DNA of 64,000 bases. It comes from Pararge aegeria (taxonomy: Eukaryota > Arthropoda > Insecta > Lepidoptera > Nymphalidae). Location: contig NC_053182.1 of assembly GCF_905163445.1 (NCBI RefSeq), positions 6,076,001 to 6,140,000 on the forward strand, in the 5' to 3' direction. Shown here piece after piece: positions 13,145 through 27,900 of the stretch. The translations under genes were made by a program, and so were the position numbers. The notes under the pieces were generated by a model. It was given only the letters and a program-made list of their open reading frames with translations. It made no database searches and had not been told where the DNA came from. Position 1 is the first letter of the stretch; each line of letters begins with the position of its first letter.

Positions 13145-14239
13145 AATAGAACGTGTGTTTTAACACAGTGTGATCACAGACTGATATCTAGCCCCGCGAT
13201 AAACCATACACATAACTAGATGAGAATAGTTCCCCAACCTAGGGTTTACGATTTTAGTGTTTTTGCATTGCATATACATATTATTTAAAACAACCGTATC
13301 AAGGATACTGATGAAGCCTGTCGGCCTTAAATTTTGGTTCTGTACTGTCTTGCCAAACGGTTCAGCTTTTATTTTGACCAGTTATTACTTTTTTAATGGA
13401 ATTTGGAAACATCAATAAATCAAGTTAGTCGCGTGTTCCGGAAGGCATGCAAATTTCTTTTCTAAAAAAAATCAAAGGGCACCCCATCGCGATGATTAGT
13501 GGGTGGCCTTTAACTTCACCAAATGATAAAGGTCTGCGGGAATTTATATAGATATGTTACCTACTGAGTTTTTGGAGCGAATGCTAAATGAAATAAATGA
13601 TTGAAAGTATGACTTTTATAGTCATATTTTTATTCTTGATCTAGTCGTTTCACTTTTTAATCCCAAATCTTATCTATCAAAACTGTCTAGGCTACATTCC
13701 AGAAAAAAATAAGATAGAAAGGAACAGGACGGTACTGTATCCTTCACGTTAGGCGGATGAAAATGTGTCTTACATACAGCTTTGGGAAGAAACAAATAAG
13801 ATACTCGTATAATACGAAAGAAATAATACTTAGGACATGGTTATTTCTTTGTATGCACTTTTTTGAGCATAAGTCAGACGAGGGTTTTTTAATAGGAAAG
13901 TCATCCTTCTATTGAATTTGTCAGAAAAATATTCAAGCTTGTCAACCCTAGGGCAGAATGCGACTACGAGGACGCACCCAGACCGAGGCGCGCCCAGAGG
14001 ATACATTACTCCTTGCCCGCAATGCGACGTTAGAACGGTATCAAAGCTTTTGTGGCTGCGATTTCATTACTGTTGACACAAGTTTTATGAGTAGATTTTT
14101 TTCCCTCGTATGTGGCGATGCTAAAACATACAACTTTAAATAATCATCAGCAGGTTATTACCTACATTTCTTTTAAATTTACAAGATACCGCCTGACTTC
14201 GTAAGTTGGTGCACGCCTAGAAGATGATTTTAAAGTACC

Positions 14240-14475
14240 TACTTAGCACAGGCAGAAGACAAAAATTATATCCTCCGATTATATCCCCTGACAAGGGATA
14301 TAATTAACGTGTCCATCTGCTAAAACACGGGAACATGGAATAGGAGAAGTTTAACCCCGTTTATTATTAAACATATATTATTTGGATATTATTTCTTATA
14401 TTGGAGAAGATAATTTTTTATCCTTTCCCCGGGGATATAATTGTTCCTTGCCCACGCTAGCCGTGCTGAGGCTTT
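14240..14475 (-). mobile_element. interspersed repeat, inverted relative of 3010-3260
   Basis: tatcctttccccggggatat at 14420-14439 is the reverse complement of the block at 3050. Also contains a hairpin ttatatccc-ctgacaa-gggatataa near 14277. Confidence 0.75.
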
Positions 14476-14887
14476 GGAGAAACGATAGCCGGATAGTCAT
14501 ACCAGATCCTTGAGGTGCTCATTAGAAACTTGGACCTATAGCGTTATTTACCTACCTGCCCATGAAATATATCATACGAATAACAAATAGCGGGGCTATG
14601 TAAAAAACGAGATTTATGTTAAATTGTTAAGGTACACGCAAATTTCGTAACGCATCACATCAGGTAGCAGCTTAAAATTCCGTCTAAATCACATATTTTA
14701 TCTCAAGAACAACTGGACAGATTTGGATGACTGATTTGTTGGATTCGTCTCAGATCAGAATAGCAGAACCGCTATTAAAAAATTACGGAAAAAAATAGTA
14801 GATCACGAATCTAAATATTATATATATAAATTCGTAATGTCACTAAAAATATAGAGAACAAATGAAAACAAATGTTCAATGGCTTGA

Positions 14888-15126
14888 AAGGTGGCTTATT
14901 TATTCTGGATGCAACCGGTGGAACTGGGAAGACATTCTTCATAGTCATTGATTACAGCAACTGTTCGTGCGAGATGTGACATTGCGGTAGCAGTTGTTTC
15001 TTCTGGAAGAACCTAGGAAGCCATATTGCTAGAAATATGCGGTACGACTCACATTGCCGAACGTACATTCAGTATCAAAACTACTGAACAACCGACTGTA
15101 ACATCTCGAAATGATCCGGAAAGCCC
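14888..15126 (+). pseudogene. Helitron PIF1-like helicase fragment
   Basis: Two frames joined by a frameshift read GGLFILDATGGTGKTFF and then ATVRARCDIAVAVVSSG, ILLEICGTTHIAERTFSIKT. The Walker A motif GGTGKT and the following '(A)xASSGIAAxLLxGGRTAH' pattern are those of Helitron Rep-helicase proteins. At least one in-frame stop and one frameshift; no Rep domain seen nearby. A dead fragment. Confidence 0.85.
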
Positions 15127-15129
15127 AAA

Positions 15130-16525
15130 ATATTAGTTGCAAAAATTCTAAATTAAGTTCAGCAATAAGGTAAAACGACATTCATTAACTGATAGGCAGT
15201 ACGAAGTTCGCCGATAATTTGATTTTGATACTGGTATAAAGTACGTCATCTCCTGCTTTGGTAAATAGCATTGAGGGTAGATCATTAGCATTGAAGCCAG
15301 TAGGGAATGTAACTAATTAGAATGTAAAACAATAATTCACTGACGAATATCTTATCTGAAAATTTAAGAGTTTTGGACGTAAGTTTATTATGTACGCACT
15401 GATAAAAAACCGTTAATAATGCTGTTTCAATGACTCCTAGCGATGATCTGCGGGCCGCGCCGCGCCGTCCGGTTTTTGCAAATTACGTCATACACACTCC
15501 GCCTTATGATTTTGGAATATTACACAATACACAATTAAGTATTTAAAGTTTGACTGCTGTTAAGTTTGATAAAACCCAGTATCTCTACTTGGTTGTTATG
15601 TCTAGGACGTCATTGAATATGTATTTCAACATTGGTATGAGATTTAATTGACATAAGTATTATTATCTTTTGAAAATAAGTTGAACACTCTTCCTGTCCC
15701 TTTCTGATACCCACCGGTGGATCAAGTTATGATAATTTTGTTATTTCTGTTGTAAACAAAACTAAATTAAAAGTCTTAAAATCCTATTAAAAATATTTTG
15801 TAAAAGTAAGGAACCATTTTTAGACCTGCTAATTTACTTTACTGTACAACGGAATTCATACCAATGTATATCTTCCTCAATAAATCAATAACTTTTATGT
15901 GATGCAAAAATAAATTATCAGACTGCGTTAATAGTTCCAATGGTGATTTTTTTTTTTAGTATGGTCTGTGCATACCTACCTTATGTAATTAGCAAGTAAA
16001 TGAGTTACAACTAGGAAAAATTAAATCACATTAGTAGGTTAGAGGTAGTTCCTAAGTAAAGTTAAACAACAAACTAAATCTTTATAATGTTAACATAGAT
16101 AAATATCAAGTACACTATATAGGTAGCCTCATATTTTCTTTTACTTTTTCAGCAGATTGGCTTCTAACATTTGACAAAAAAGATTATTTTGACATATAAA
16201 CAACCACGCCATAAGATACCACATAAGTCATTCATAAGTCTTTATTAACAGTTTTAGATTGCTATAAGGTGTATATAAATAAGACTTACTTAGGAGAAGC
16301 GATGCTGGCAGGACCAAACGAACTAACAATACTGATATAAAGTATTTATGCATTGTCTGAAAAAAAAAAAAATTCTTTAAACTTCTCTTGTGTTGATATT
16401 ATACAAGAAGCAATGATAGTGGTTAGGACTCTGGTTTTACTTTCAAGTTTGAACCCAATCTTGCACGATTAACTATTCAAAGGTATTTTAAATGTCACTT
16501 GCTTGGAAACTGGCAAGAGTTCTCT
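15130..16525. other. no gene seen
   Basis: AT-rich. A short GC-rich patch at about 15450-15470 (gggccgcgccgcgccgtcc) has no clear role. Sequence just after 15130 may be more of the Helitron relic. Confidence 0.4.
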
Positions 16526-16529
16526 ATAA

Positions 16530-16650
16530 TTTTCACAAAAGTGAGGTGTGAACTCCACCAATCCACACTTCGATAGCATGGTCGACCAGGGCCTAAACCC
16601 TTCTCATTCTGGAAGGAGACCCATAGTGGGTTGCTAATGGAATTTAAAGA
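16530..16650 (+). mobile_element. LINE 3' tail fragment
   Basis: gaactccaccaatccacact and ggcctaaacccttctcattc followed by ggaaggagaccc is the common 3' tail of a lepidopteran LINE family. Confidence 0.65.
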
Positions 16651-17814
16651 TGAGAGAATACAGGACTTTGTGTGATATTTCATGTTGTTTGATACAGAAA
16701 CCTGAGCAAATTCCTACATAAGAACTAAGCTGAATTTCTATTCTTTGACTATTTAAGTATAAAAATAATCAAAGCTTCTATTTAACTTTTCAAGCTCGAA
16801 GTGGACAAAATACCAAGAAACTTAATGCTTTCGTATTCATAGTAGCGATTAGTAAAATAACTAGATAATAATAAAAAATGATTTATGAGTTTAATTTTAT
16901 CAAGAACATATCAAGGTAAGTACATAATTTAAAACTGATTTCTATACATTGTTAGTATATACTCATAACATTATTATTTGCTTAAATTCGTGAAATTCGG
17001 TAAAGTAAGAGCATTTTAAAATATAAAAATTGTACGTACCAAACTTAAAATTAATCATACAACAACACACTTTACTAGCACTTAAGCACTAAAGACAAAG
17101 GCTGAATTTAAAAGTTTATGATTATTATTCGAACTTTCACACTTTTCGCACATTTTTTACTTTGTGAAAATTCATTAAACCAAAACACGACCAATTCTCA
17201 AACACCCGAAATGACATTTGAATTTGAACATCGATGTGATGACATTTGTCTGTCTATGTCTGTTGTGACTTTTGAGTTTGACAATTAAACTTTATTTTGT
17301 GCAATTGTCACCTGTGGTTAGGTTTGGGCTCTTGCTCTTTTGGCTGCTATTAATATTGCCATATACACAAAAAATACCTAAAAATGGGTAATGTTATAAC
17401 ATTTTACTGGCTGAAGAGAGAAGAGGCGCCACATTTCATTCATCTTGTCTGTGCACCGGAAATTACACAAGTTAGCAGGCAACGTTGTATTTTTCCCGCT
17501 AATTGAGAGAAGATACGTTAAATCACCGAACGTTGGGCAGCTTGGTAGGTTAATCATCTAATTCCACTTCTTCTCTGAGAGAAAAAGCCTTCGCTTAGCT
17601 GATGGATAGCTCTGAAAGACTTAAGAGGATGATGATAACTTATTATTCCGGGTCCATTTTTTTTAACTTAGTATACGTATAAGATGCGACTAAAACTGTG
17701 ACCGCTTGGATTAGTAACTTAAAAATGATTATTTACCGACTGAATGCTTGATTAAGACTTCTTATCAGGGAATACATATTTCTAGGCCAACACCGAATTT
17801 ACAGTGTGAAACAT

Positions 17815-18065
17815 CATCATCATCGTAGACCACAACACTGGACCAGTGCGTGGACTTGGATTGGTGGACTCCATACTCCTTTTGAGAACATTACGGAGAA
17901 CTCTCAGCAGGTTTCCTCACGATGTTTTCCTTCACCGTCGATGTTAGTGTTATTTTTTTTAATTGCTTAAAACGCATATAACTTAGAAAAAAGTTAGAGG
18001 TGCGTTCTGGGATTCGAACTCTGGCCCAAAAAGTTAATTTGATATCCTGTCCACTGGGCTATCGT
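17815..18065 (+). mobile_element. interspersed repeat (ggtttcctcacgatgttttcc family)
   Basis: Runs through gattggtggactccatactc, agaactctcagcaggtttcc, cacgatgttttccttcaccg, and a tRNA-like end gtgcgttctgggattcgaac. Related copies at 20395-20560 and (split) 43340-43760. Confidence 0.8.
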
Positions 18066-18559
18066 ATCGTAAACATAGCAAGAAGTAAATATAATTTCAC
18101 GTTCACGTCAATAAAACTAACAAAAATATATTATTCCCGAAAGACTGTAATGGTTCCAGTTTCCACAGTCTTGAGTTGAGGCCACTTTCTCCCTTCCTTC
18201 GTGAAATTTAGTAATTATAAACAAAAAACTCAGATTTAGATTATATTACACACACGGGCAATAAGAAAAAATAGTATATACATACTGTAAAGGTAAATTA
18301 CAAAACACGATAAATATTATATCAAAAAAAAATTACATTGAAATTTCATCCAATGTCGGGTATATATAATTACTATATGGCAACAATGAAAACTTAGTGC
18401 GTACCCACTATTCAGTACCGATTTTTTATAATGTTGTAAAAATGTTGATAATTAAATTAAAAAAATTTTATTCCCATGCTTGTTCCTAAATATCTAAATA
18501 TTTATTTATATTCTTTCATACTTTTTTATATTAATTGAATTTTTATCGTAGATTTTTTT

Positions 18560-18636
18560 TATGCATAAAAACTTTTCGGAGTTCCATTAGTCACCGCACT
18601 AAATTTATTTTTATTGCGAATTAATGGCGTAGCCAG
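18560..18636 (+). other. possible alternative 5' leader exon of mxt
   Basis: A strong splice donor (CCAG|GTGAGT) lies at 18636/18637, about 280 nt upstream of the mxt start. It could pair with the acceptor-like tract ending at 18881, giving a spliced 5' UTR. The left edge is arbitrary. No TATA box or initiator was clear. Confidence 0.3.
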
Positions 18637-18881
18637 GTGAGTTTCCTTGTTTATTTCTCATTTCAATAAGTTCCATGGTTTTCATTTGTTTTGTCTAAAT
18701 GTTTTTCATTGAGTAAAATATTAGATCTTCTTCAAAGTCAAAATTTTTTTCTTCTAACCATTTTTATTCCATGAAAAATACACTAATTAAACGAGGAATG
18801 AACACGTATCGAGTTTGTTCCGAATTTATTCGCTAGTATCATTGTCATCACTTTCACTTTTCACGCGATTTGTTCTAATAG

Positions 18882-18920
18882 TGGTTCTAGTGTGTATCAA
18901 AACGCCGTCGCCATGGATGA
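18882..18920 (+). CDS. mxt: mxt exon 1, start codon exon
   Basis: ATG at 18913 has a strong context (gccATGG) and is followed after 8 nt by a textbook donor (GA|GTGAGT). Joined to the next exon it reads in frame Met-Asp-Asp-Thr-Met-Ser. The left edge is placed at a possible acceptor (ttgttctaatag, ending 18881) but could equally be a transcription start. If this exon is skipped or untranslated, the ATG at 19131 gives a protein four residues shorter. Confidence 0.55.
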
Positions 18921-21900
18921 GTGAGTTGCCTGTTTTCCTAATCACCGTTCCTCGTAGGTACCATTGTTTCATCATGAATACATTGACACTCCTTGAATAA
19001 ATATCTATGTAACCACTTATAGCAATCATCCGTCATTCTGTATCCCATTGTTAATGTAGTGAGGCCGTAAAACGCCGCAGTAGGCGCCGCAATGTTTTGA
19101 TACATTGTATTGTTTTGTTTTGACAGCACCATGTCGACCCTAACGAAAATGACCCGCACGGTTAAGAAACTCGAAGTGCCCAGACCCTTGAAATCCACAA
19201 CCAGTTCTGCACATAACCGCAACTCCGTTCTAGATGTAAAAATAAATTCTGGTAAGAATCTTATTTAAACAATTCCGATGACAGAGTCTTATCATGTGTA
19301 TTGAAGTGTAACTGCATTGAATTAGGTAATTATACACTTAAATTTTTTTTGCAGTGGTGTATAAATGTTTTGTTCTTGACTCAGTTTATGAAAGCAATAC
19401 TTTACTAAACTTTATAAAAGTATTATTAAATATACTGCACTATTGTACTCTTTAAAATGTAAAATTACTGTTGATGCAGTTATGGCTGTTTACCTTAAAT
19501 ATCTAGCTGATTTACAAATCACAACCATCATTGTCGCATTAACGTCCCTCTGCTGGACACAGGCCTAGGCTATTGGAAAGATGGTTTTAGCGCAAAGACC
19601 TGTCAAGCTGCTCCAATGCAAGTTGTTTGGTTTTTATGAATGTACAACTCAAATACTTTATATTCAGTTTAATCTACAACTTTGAGCATGGAATATTAGA
19701 GCAATGCCATTATATCTTACAGTTGATGACCTAATCGTTTTGACGGAGGCAGTCGCATATCAAATGATGCAGGGGAATTTTGACCGTGCGCTTCAGAGCA
19801 ATGTCTCCACTATGTACTCTAATCTAAAGCTATATGGTGCCCAGCTTGAAGCACTCTACAAGGACTTTCTTGACAGGTTTGTGAAATTTGGAATTTGTAT
19901 GTATAGAGACTTTATTTATTTATTCTTTAGCAACATAAACGGACTTGTGTTTTAGACTTAAATATATGGTGTATGTTGCAATCCAAATCATGCATTGACT
20001 GCGTGCTTAAGTAAAGTGAACATGTGTTTACAGACTAATAACTACTACTTAAACATAAGTATGTTATGAAAATAAAAATAAAACAATTATAAGTATGCCC
20101 AATCATTGCCTCAAGACCATAATTTTGGGTGACTCCAGTATTTGATTAATACCTTAAAAGCATGCATTGGTGGCTCCTTTGGTCCTGCAGAAGTTCATTG
20201 GCGGCAGTATTCACTAAATATAAGGCAGCCGTCTTGCTTGTTTACTGTACTTAATATTAAAATATACAGTAGAAACTTGATTATCTATACTTCATCAAAC
20301 ATCATTTGGCAGATCAATAATGAAATCTAGATCATTGTTGAAAGCTTATAATTTGAAATGCATTGTTCCTCATATTAATTTATGGCAGTTATATTTTGAG
20401 AATATTATGGAGAATTCTCAGACATGCAGGTTTCCTCACAATGTTTTCTTTCACCATTGAAGCAACTGATATTTTAACTGCTTAAAATGCACATAACTTA
20501 GATAAGTTAGAGGTGTGAAAGTGGCTAAAACTTGGCCCCTTGAAAATACCTTACTATTCTGCCTTACTGATAAGTTTTTTATAGCCTGCTAATCACCAAT
20601 TACTCGTTCTGGTAGCAGTAATTTGACATTGAAAAGAATATGACAGTATTGTATATCTTAAAAAAACAGTATTCAAATTTTAATATTAACCCTAAATTAT
20701 TTAAAGTTTTATCTTTTATTATTTTAGATTTTTTGTTGTTTTTCGCAATGGATCTCAGGATGAGCGACTGGATAAGAAAACTCGTCTTCATCTACTTGAG
20801 CTAATAGAATTGCGTGCTAAAAACTGGCAGGGTTCTGATTATATGAGTCAGTACTACAGGCACCGTGGCACACACGCTGAGGTACAATATCTCTTTGCTT
20901 TAAATTTTTTCCAAATAATTTTTTTTGTTTATTGATTTCATACTACTTATTTAAGTGTAAGTGTACATTTCACAAGTTAAAGACCAGGAAAAATAAGGTT
21001 TTTTTGACACTGCAGATTTATCAGTGGATTTGAACTATACTTTGGAATTGAGCTGTGTGAAATCTCACACAGCTCAATTCCAAAGTATAGTTCAACCAGT
21101 ATCTGGCATAGTTTTTGAAAACTAAAACTATACTAGATTCTGACAGGTTGAGATTGAACATACAGTATAAAGTGGTCTTTATTTTTTGCTCAATAAAATT
21201 GAAAACTAAGTATTTAAATAATCCAACTTACAATTCTTTTTTTAGATATTTCATTAAATTTATTGTTACACAAATTAGAGACCATATTATTTTGATACTG
21301 ACAGTTTTGTTTCAGAATTATATAATTCATCTTTAGGATCTTGAGGTGTTTCATATATAATGTAATTTTAATTATAGTCTTATTTCATGATAGTTAATGT
21401 TCTAATGCTTGTACAAGGTTCAAATGTTATTATTGTTTTATATGTCCAACTGATAGGCCTCAGGAACACATTCGTACAACGGCCGGATTATAGTAGTTGA
21501 AGTACTGTAGTACACGCACAGAGTACAAAACCACTTCAATGGCCTAAGACTTAAGGTATAAATCGCATTTGTAGCCACTACTGGTGCCGACGATGGATGG
21601 CTCCGGGACGGGCGCGCTGGGCGGCTCGGTTTCCCCCACGCTGGCTGCGCCGGCTGAGCCGCCCGCGATGCTGGCCCCGGGCGAGCTCATAAAGCCCTCG
21701 GGCAAGTTCCCCAAGCCTACCAAAATCCCAGGCAAGAATTACTCCAAGGATGAGGTCGTCATACGCAATGCTGACTCTGGAAAAGGTAAAATTAACATAA
21801 GAATGCATATTTTTCTTAGCAGTTCGGCATAAATCGAATGTAGGTCAAACAGACACCTTGTTAAATTAATGAATACGAAATACAAAAGAACAAGGGTGAA

Positions 21901-24900
21901 GAAGCAATGGTGATATCTACTACTTCAATATACCTATCTGTTTAATTTAGTGCTCAATTTGACCTTTCTCTACATGCTTAAAACTTTCCATTAAGAAGCA
22001 ATTTCTTTCTCGGCCTTAAACAAGAAATGTTTTTCATAAACGATTTTCACACCGAACTGTAAAAAGTAAAAGGTCTTTTAAGTTGAAAACCTTACAAGGT
22101 GTAATCTACTTGTTGTAGTTTAAGCTGAACATAAATAGAAACCATAGATTAACATAAACAAACAGAGATCTTTATACTGTCTAATCTGTTGTGGATTATG
22201 TTATGAGACTAGATGTAATTGTAAGGGATTTAATATTGCATGGAAAATAACAAACTTGTTTAAAAACAGGCAAGACAATTTTGAGTTTATAGAAGTAACT
22301 GACTGCATGGCAATCATTATTATTATCTGTTAATTTAACTTTTTTTTACCTGTAAGTTACTGTAATGCCCAGTACTTGGATATTTACTTATTTTACATAA
22401 TGCATGTCTCAATCTAATATTGATATTTTTTCAATTTGATTATGAAATCAATTATTTGTTATGAATTATTTATTTTTATTTTTAAATAGACAACATTGTG
22501 GTAAATGTAGTACAACAATAGTGATAAGCATGTTCATTTCTCCTACAGTGATTTAATATTTCAGTGTTGTGATAATCTTTACCCTATATTTTATGGTATA
22601 CAAACTTGTACTAAAGTTTGGTATGCTGAGAGTGTTCAAGATTCACATAGCACCAACTTCCAACTTACAATTTAAGCTAGTGACGATAAAAACTGTAGCT
22701 AACTGTAGCTAAAAGAGAAAGGGGAGGAAGTTGGAATGTTGGTTGCAGTAGAAAATAGTCTCGTGTGTAGAGGCTTTACTGTATGGACGTGTGGCGAGAT
22801 GAAGTTCAGTCGGGGGTCTGAAGTTGTGTTGTGGTGTTACAGTGATGGGTATCAAGGGCAGGAGGGTGCACATGATCGAGGAGCTAAGTGACACGATTAT
22901 ATCGTTTCAGCGAGGTATGAATGCACGGGTGGGGTGAAGGATGCTTACGCATGGTGTGGCGGACTCTTCCGTTGTCTTTTACCCATACTACATCAATTAT
23001 CTACCCATACATTAATTACCCATACTACATACATTTATTAACCATAATAATACTATATACATTGATACAGTACGCGTCACGAAAGTTGAAAATGTGGGCG
23101 GTTATTAAGCTTCATGTTAAGCCAGGATGCTAGCTAGAAAACTCCATTACTGCAACCCAGCTGAAACTCTTAATCAATGCAATACTTGTTTGCTTCTTCA
23201 AAGTAGAAAATGTTTTTCAATTCGCGAGCCACTTAATATGTATTAATATTAACCATTGAATGCACACTTCCACTATTGGCTAATATATAGCCAATCACAA
23301 GTTGGGTTGAGATGCCGAAGGAATTTCGAAATCGCCTGCTTAAACTTTCGTGACGAGAAATATAAGTGAGCTAGTACTATCCATTTCTTGTTATTATCTT
23401 TAATATTTATTTATGTGCATTACAATTTTCTCGGATGAAATTAATCAATAAACTTTAGTTTTACCATTAAAAATTCTAACTGGTTGTGGTATTTTTACAT
23501 TAACCCTGCCTGCCTACTAATAGCATTTAGCTGTGTGCTTCATATAATGGAACACTAACAGACAGGAACAAGAAATGATTTAGGTTATATATTGTCACAT
23601 TTTTGATTTTCAGTTAGCCCCGGTGCAAAGGAACGCCTTGTTCAGATCACTGGACCTAACGAGGAAAATGTTAAGTGAGTGTTTTTTTTTTCTAAATAAA
23701 AAAGGTTATAACAATAAGCCAATAAACCTACTGCAATGAACCGCATGCTCTGCAAAAATAATTACATAAATCACTAACCTTAAATTGACAAGTTCATAAA
23801 TAGTGCCATCTTTCATTGTGTTATTAGTATTTACAGTTCCGTTGCCCTTGAAATGTGCATTAACTGGGGTTTCTTGCCAGCTCTTCTCAATGGAATCTGC
23901 CTTCCGAACCGTTGGTAGAGTCACTACAAACAGACTGACTTGACGTTTATAAATTGACTTACTTGAAACAAATTAATTATGCATTTTTTTTTTTTTTTTT
24001 TAATTTAAGGCCTCGTTGACTTTTATTTTATCCGAAATCAGCCAAACGAGTTATTGTTTTATATAATCTGATTTTCTTACTAAGCATAACTTTATCTATG
24101 ATAAGGACTACATTTTATTAAACAAAGTCCCCCGCCGAAAAACTACCCAACGGATTTTCATACGGTTTTCACTTATGGACAGAGTGATTTATAAGGTATG
24201 TTTTAGTGTAAAATAAGTGAGGGATAGTTAATTTGTCCAAGTATACACGAGGTTTTTTTTAGTTTATAGCCGAAATATCCACAAATATATATTCCGCAAT
24301 TTACTCGTAATTTGTGTAACTTGATGTAATTTAATAAAATTTTTAGATGTCATGAGCTGTTTTTTGTAATTATGCTGTATATTTTAATAGGTGCTTTTTA
24401 GCCTTTAAGTAAATTATATATTAGGTCTTATGTATGCGTATTGATCAATATGATATTCCGTAAGTAAATAAATAATAATATTACACACGAGGGGTTTAAT
24501 TTTTGACGTGTTTGTCATTAGCCACGCGAAACATCTGATCGGGGACACGATCCGGCGCAATGCGTCACCCGTGCGACTAGAGGGGGCACTGGAGGGCGGA
24601 GCGCTGGGCGCTTCGCGAGCCTCCCTTGACTCCACCGGCTCTGATGAGCGTCCGCGAGAGGTAATCTTCTTACAACCAGACTTTTTAAGACTATAGTAAT
24701 TATTATGCAGTCTTATAAAATCTGATTTAAGTTGTAGTATAGCTTTTGGTGACAGAGCTCGTACGGGCAGTACTCCAGCTATGCTTATTTCTGCCGCCAA
24801 GCACCATTGCTGCATTCCTGTGTACACGTGTGTGTGTGTCTGAAGGCCGTGGTTGCCCGTGTAATAACGGGTGCATGAGGCTACGTTTTTGGTTGATGGA

Positions 24901-27900
24901 CATCAGGGCGGCACTATTTAGAATGTGTTCCTTGCGTGCCCTGCTAAGTGTTGCTGTGTTTATAGTCGATGGTTTTCCTCCTGTCATCTGCTTGGTCAGT
25001 CAATTATCATCATATCAAGTATCAACCCCTTAGGGGACCTGTAGTGGACCAGCCTCTACATGTCTCCTCCTACAATGAGAAAGTACTAGGCCGTAGTCCA
25101 CCCCGTTGGCAAAGAGTGGATTGGTGCCAGTTAATCTCATTAGTATTAAAAAAAAAATTATTTCAAACACAAAATGTTATGCCAAATATCAAGTATCTTC
25201 TTGTCTTGTGTCTCGCGAGGTAATCTTGGTTTCTGTTCTGTTCCATTTCAGAAGTCTCCCCACAACAATTCCAGAGCTTTACTTCATAGTTTCTCAACAA
25301 ACGATGCTGCATTAGGAGAGTATAAATACACTGTCACTTTTGGAGAACATTCCATCAAGATTACTGGCAACAATTTGGATCTTGTTAAGGTAGTAATTTA
25401 AGACTACATTTTTATTCTTCTTTATGATCATCATAAAACAAACTTGACGCTTTTACAATTTGTTAATCTCCTAAATCCGGGGACCTCTTTCAGTTTAACT
25501 CAATCGGTTAAATAGACAAAGCTATCTATCAATTCTAGGTTATATCACACTGAAATAGATGAAATGAACAAAATAATATTTTTATATTAATTTCAGACGG
25601 CGAAACTAGTGTTGGACGAGTATTTTGACAGTGCTGGCGCGTTGGAAGCAATGGGACTAGGTTCCGGTGACTTCTTTACTCTGTCGCAACGTCCCGCAGC
25701 TGCTTTGCTACTACGCGACGATTCCGCGCTCAATGGTGCCGATGACGAGGTGTTCGTGTCTAACGCGCCCAACAGCCTCGACGACCAACAAGGTAATGCC
25801 AGACAAGTAGAATTATAGTGTTGGCGCGTTATAAAGTATCGAGACCATAATATGTTGTAGGTAGAGCAGAATGAGTACTAATGTTGCCTCGAGAAATTTC
25901 ACATTATTGCGTTGGCGAGACCATCGCTGTTAGAAATCGGGATGTAGACAAACGCGTGTTATCACATTCCGTCCATCAGTGTCAACGATAAAAGAGAGGT
26001 TTCTATAAATGGAAATACTGATGAAGATGTAGTTATAAGAATATAGATGAAAATGTAGTTTGACATTGGTTGTTTGTGGAAACCATGGAAATGGCTTATA
26101 TTTTGCACAGAACTGCCTTAAACTGGTTTTCATGCATAATTTAACTTGCATGATAGGTTTGATAAAACATAAGATTGCCTTAAAACAAACTTATAGCTAA
26201 ACGCCATATAAAGCAAGGTTGCTTTAACTAACATAGTATTTAAAATAAATTTTCAAATCGAACCGTTTGTAGCTGTGTTGCAAAGCATGGATACCAGATT
26301 TGAAACTGAAATAGCGTGTGCAGATTAAATACAAGTGTGCCGAATACACAAAGGTTATTTAGTGTCAAATGAGTGTTTTTATTTTTTTTAAGTTTTGTGA
26401 TTTAAAACAAGGGTGATCAAACGGTCGATTGGAACCAATCGAAAATTTTCATACGTCTTAATTTAGCGGCGATAACTCAGACATTACACTGTGCATGTTG
26501 ATAGTTTTACACACATTAAACGACCGTTCATCTACTATTTTCCAGGACGAAGCTCCGATTTCCTACGTTATCCAAACATGGAATCTTACCACGGGTGTAG
26601 GAGCATATGGACCAATGTCGGGTCCCGATAAACTCGTATCCCTCAGTGCATAAGCCAAAAGCCTCTATCCAAATACTCCCTAAGGCGACGAAGTTCTCGT
26701 TAAGTCAACTCCTAAGGCTGAAATTTTAGTCGAATTTATCTTTCTATTTTCATATTTTTATATCATTAATTAGATATAAGTTTGTCGATTTGAATTTTTT
26801 TTAATCTTGTCACAGAACAGTAATGCTACAGTAACTAATTTTATCTTTAAAAATTTTTACTATTCTTATATTTTACAGTAAAGATAAAAACTGTCTCACA
26901 GTAATTATTAATTAAAGAATCATCTTCGGATTCAGTACCGTTTTTTAATAAATGCCGTCGTCTAAGAAGCGTAGTCTCTCATTTTTCGCCACAATATTTA
27001 TAGTCGCCTGAGTCTAGATCGCCAACGATTGAGTATTAAAATACAGTAAATTTCAAACTCATTTGACATTAAATGACTTATTATATACTGACTTAGGCTA
27101 GGAAATACTCTTCATTTCTAGTTATTTCAATATCTTTAGGTATGTTTCATGTTATTATTTATATTTTGTCATCATTATGAGTTTCAATAGCATAATGTCA
27201 TTTTATTTATTTATATAAGTATGTATAATGTATCAATAGACCATCCCGAACCACGGTCGCAGCTGTTTCTTCCAAATTAATACCATTATTGACGGCCATT
27301 TTTAAATTCTAATTCATCTGCTGAGTGTTAACTTATTCACAAGGATTGCAGAAGAAACTATCATTATATACTATGCAACTTATTTTGTTCAACAAGTGTT
27401 TTAACGATATTGTAGCATATTAATTACTTATGCTTAGCTTGCTAGTTAAAACCAAGCCAAAGTTTCGTTTCCTTAAAAAAAAACACAGTAACTTTTTCTG
27501 TTCCGAGACGCATGAACAGTTTACCATTGCATGATCTCAACTATGCAGTCTAAGATGGGAACCAAAGGTAAATGGTAAATAGCATTTTACTTTGCCCTCC
27601 AAGCTGCAACAATGTAGGTTGGCGGGCTTAGTTTACGATTGTTATCAGAACTTTATGATAATGTCGTATGATTTAACGTGTTCAGGCATGGAAAAGTAAA
27701 AGCTAAATTCGGAACTCGTATTTTAGTTACTTTACATATGCCTTATTTTTAGAACAAAGTTTAACGAAGGCTGTTAATATCAGCACCTCTTCTGTTAAGG
27801 TTACAAAGAGTATAAGTTGCACGTATACAGTATATTTACGGTCGATGGCGTGTACATGTTCAACCAGGATATGCATAAAGCAGAAAAAAATAAACCGTGA

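Noticed and set aside
18826..19222. Minus-strand open frames across mxt exons 1-2
   Set aside because: Antisense shadows of the mxt coding exons.
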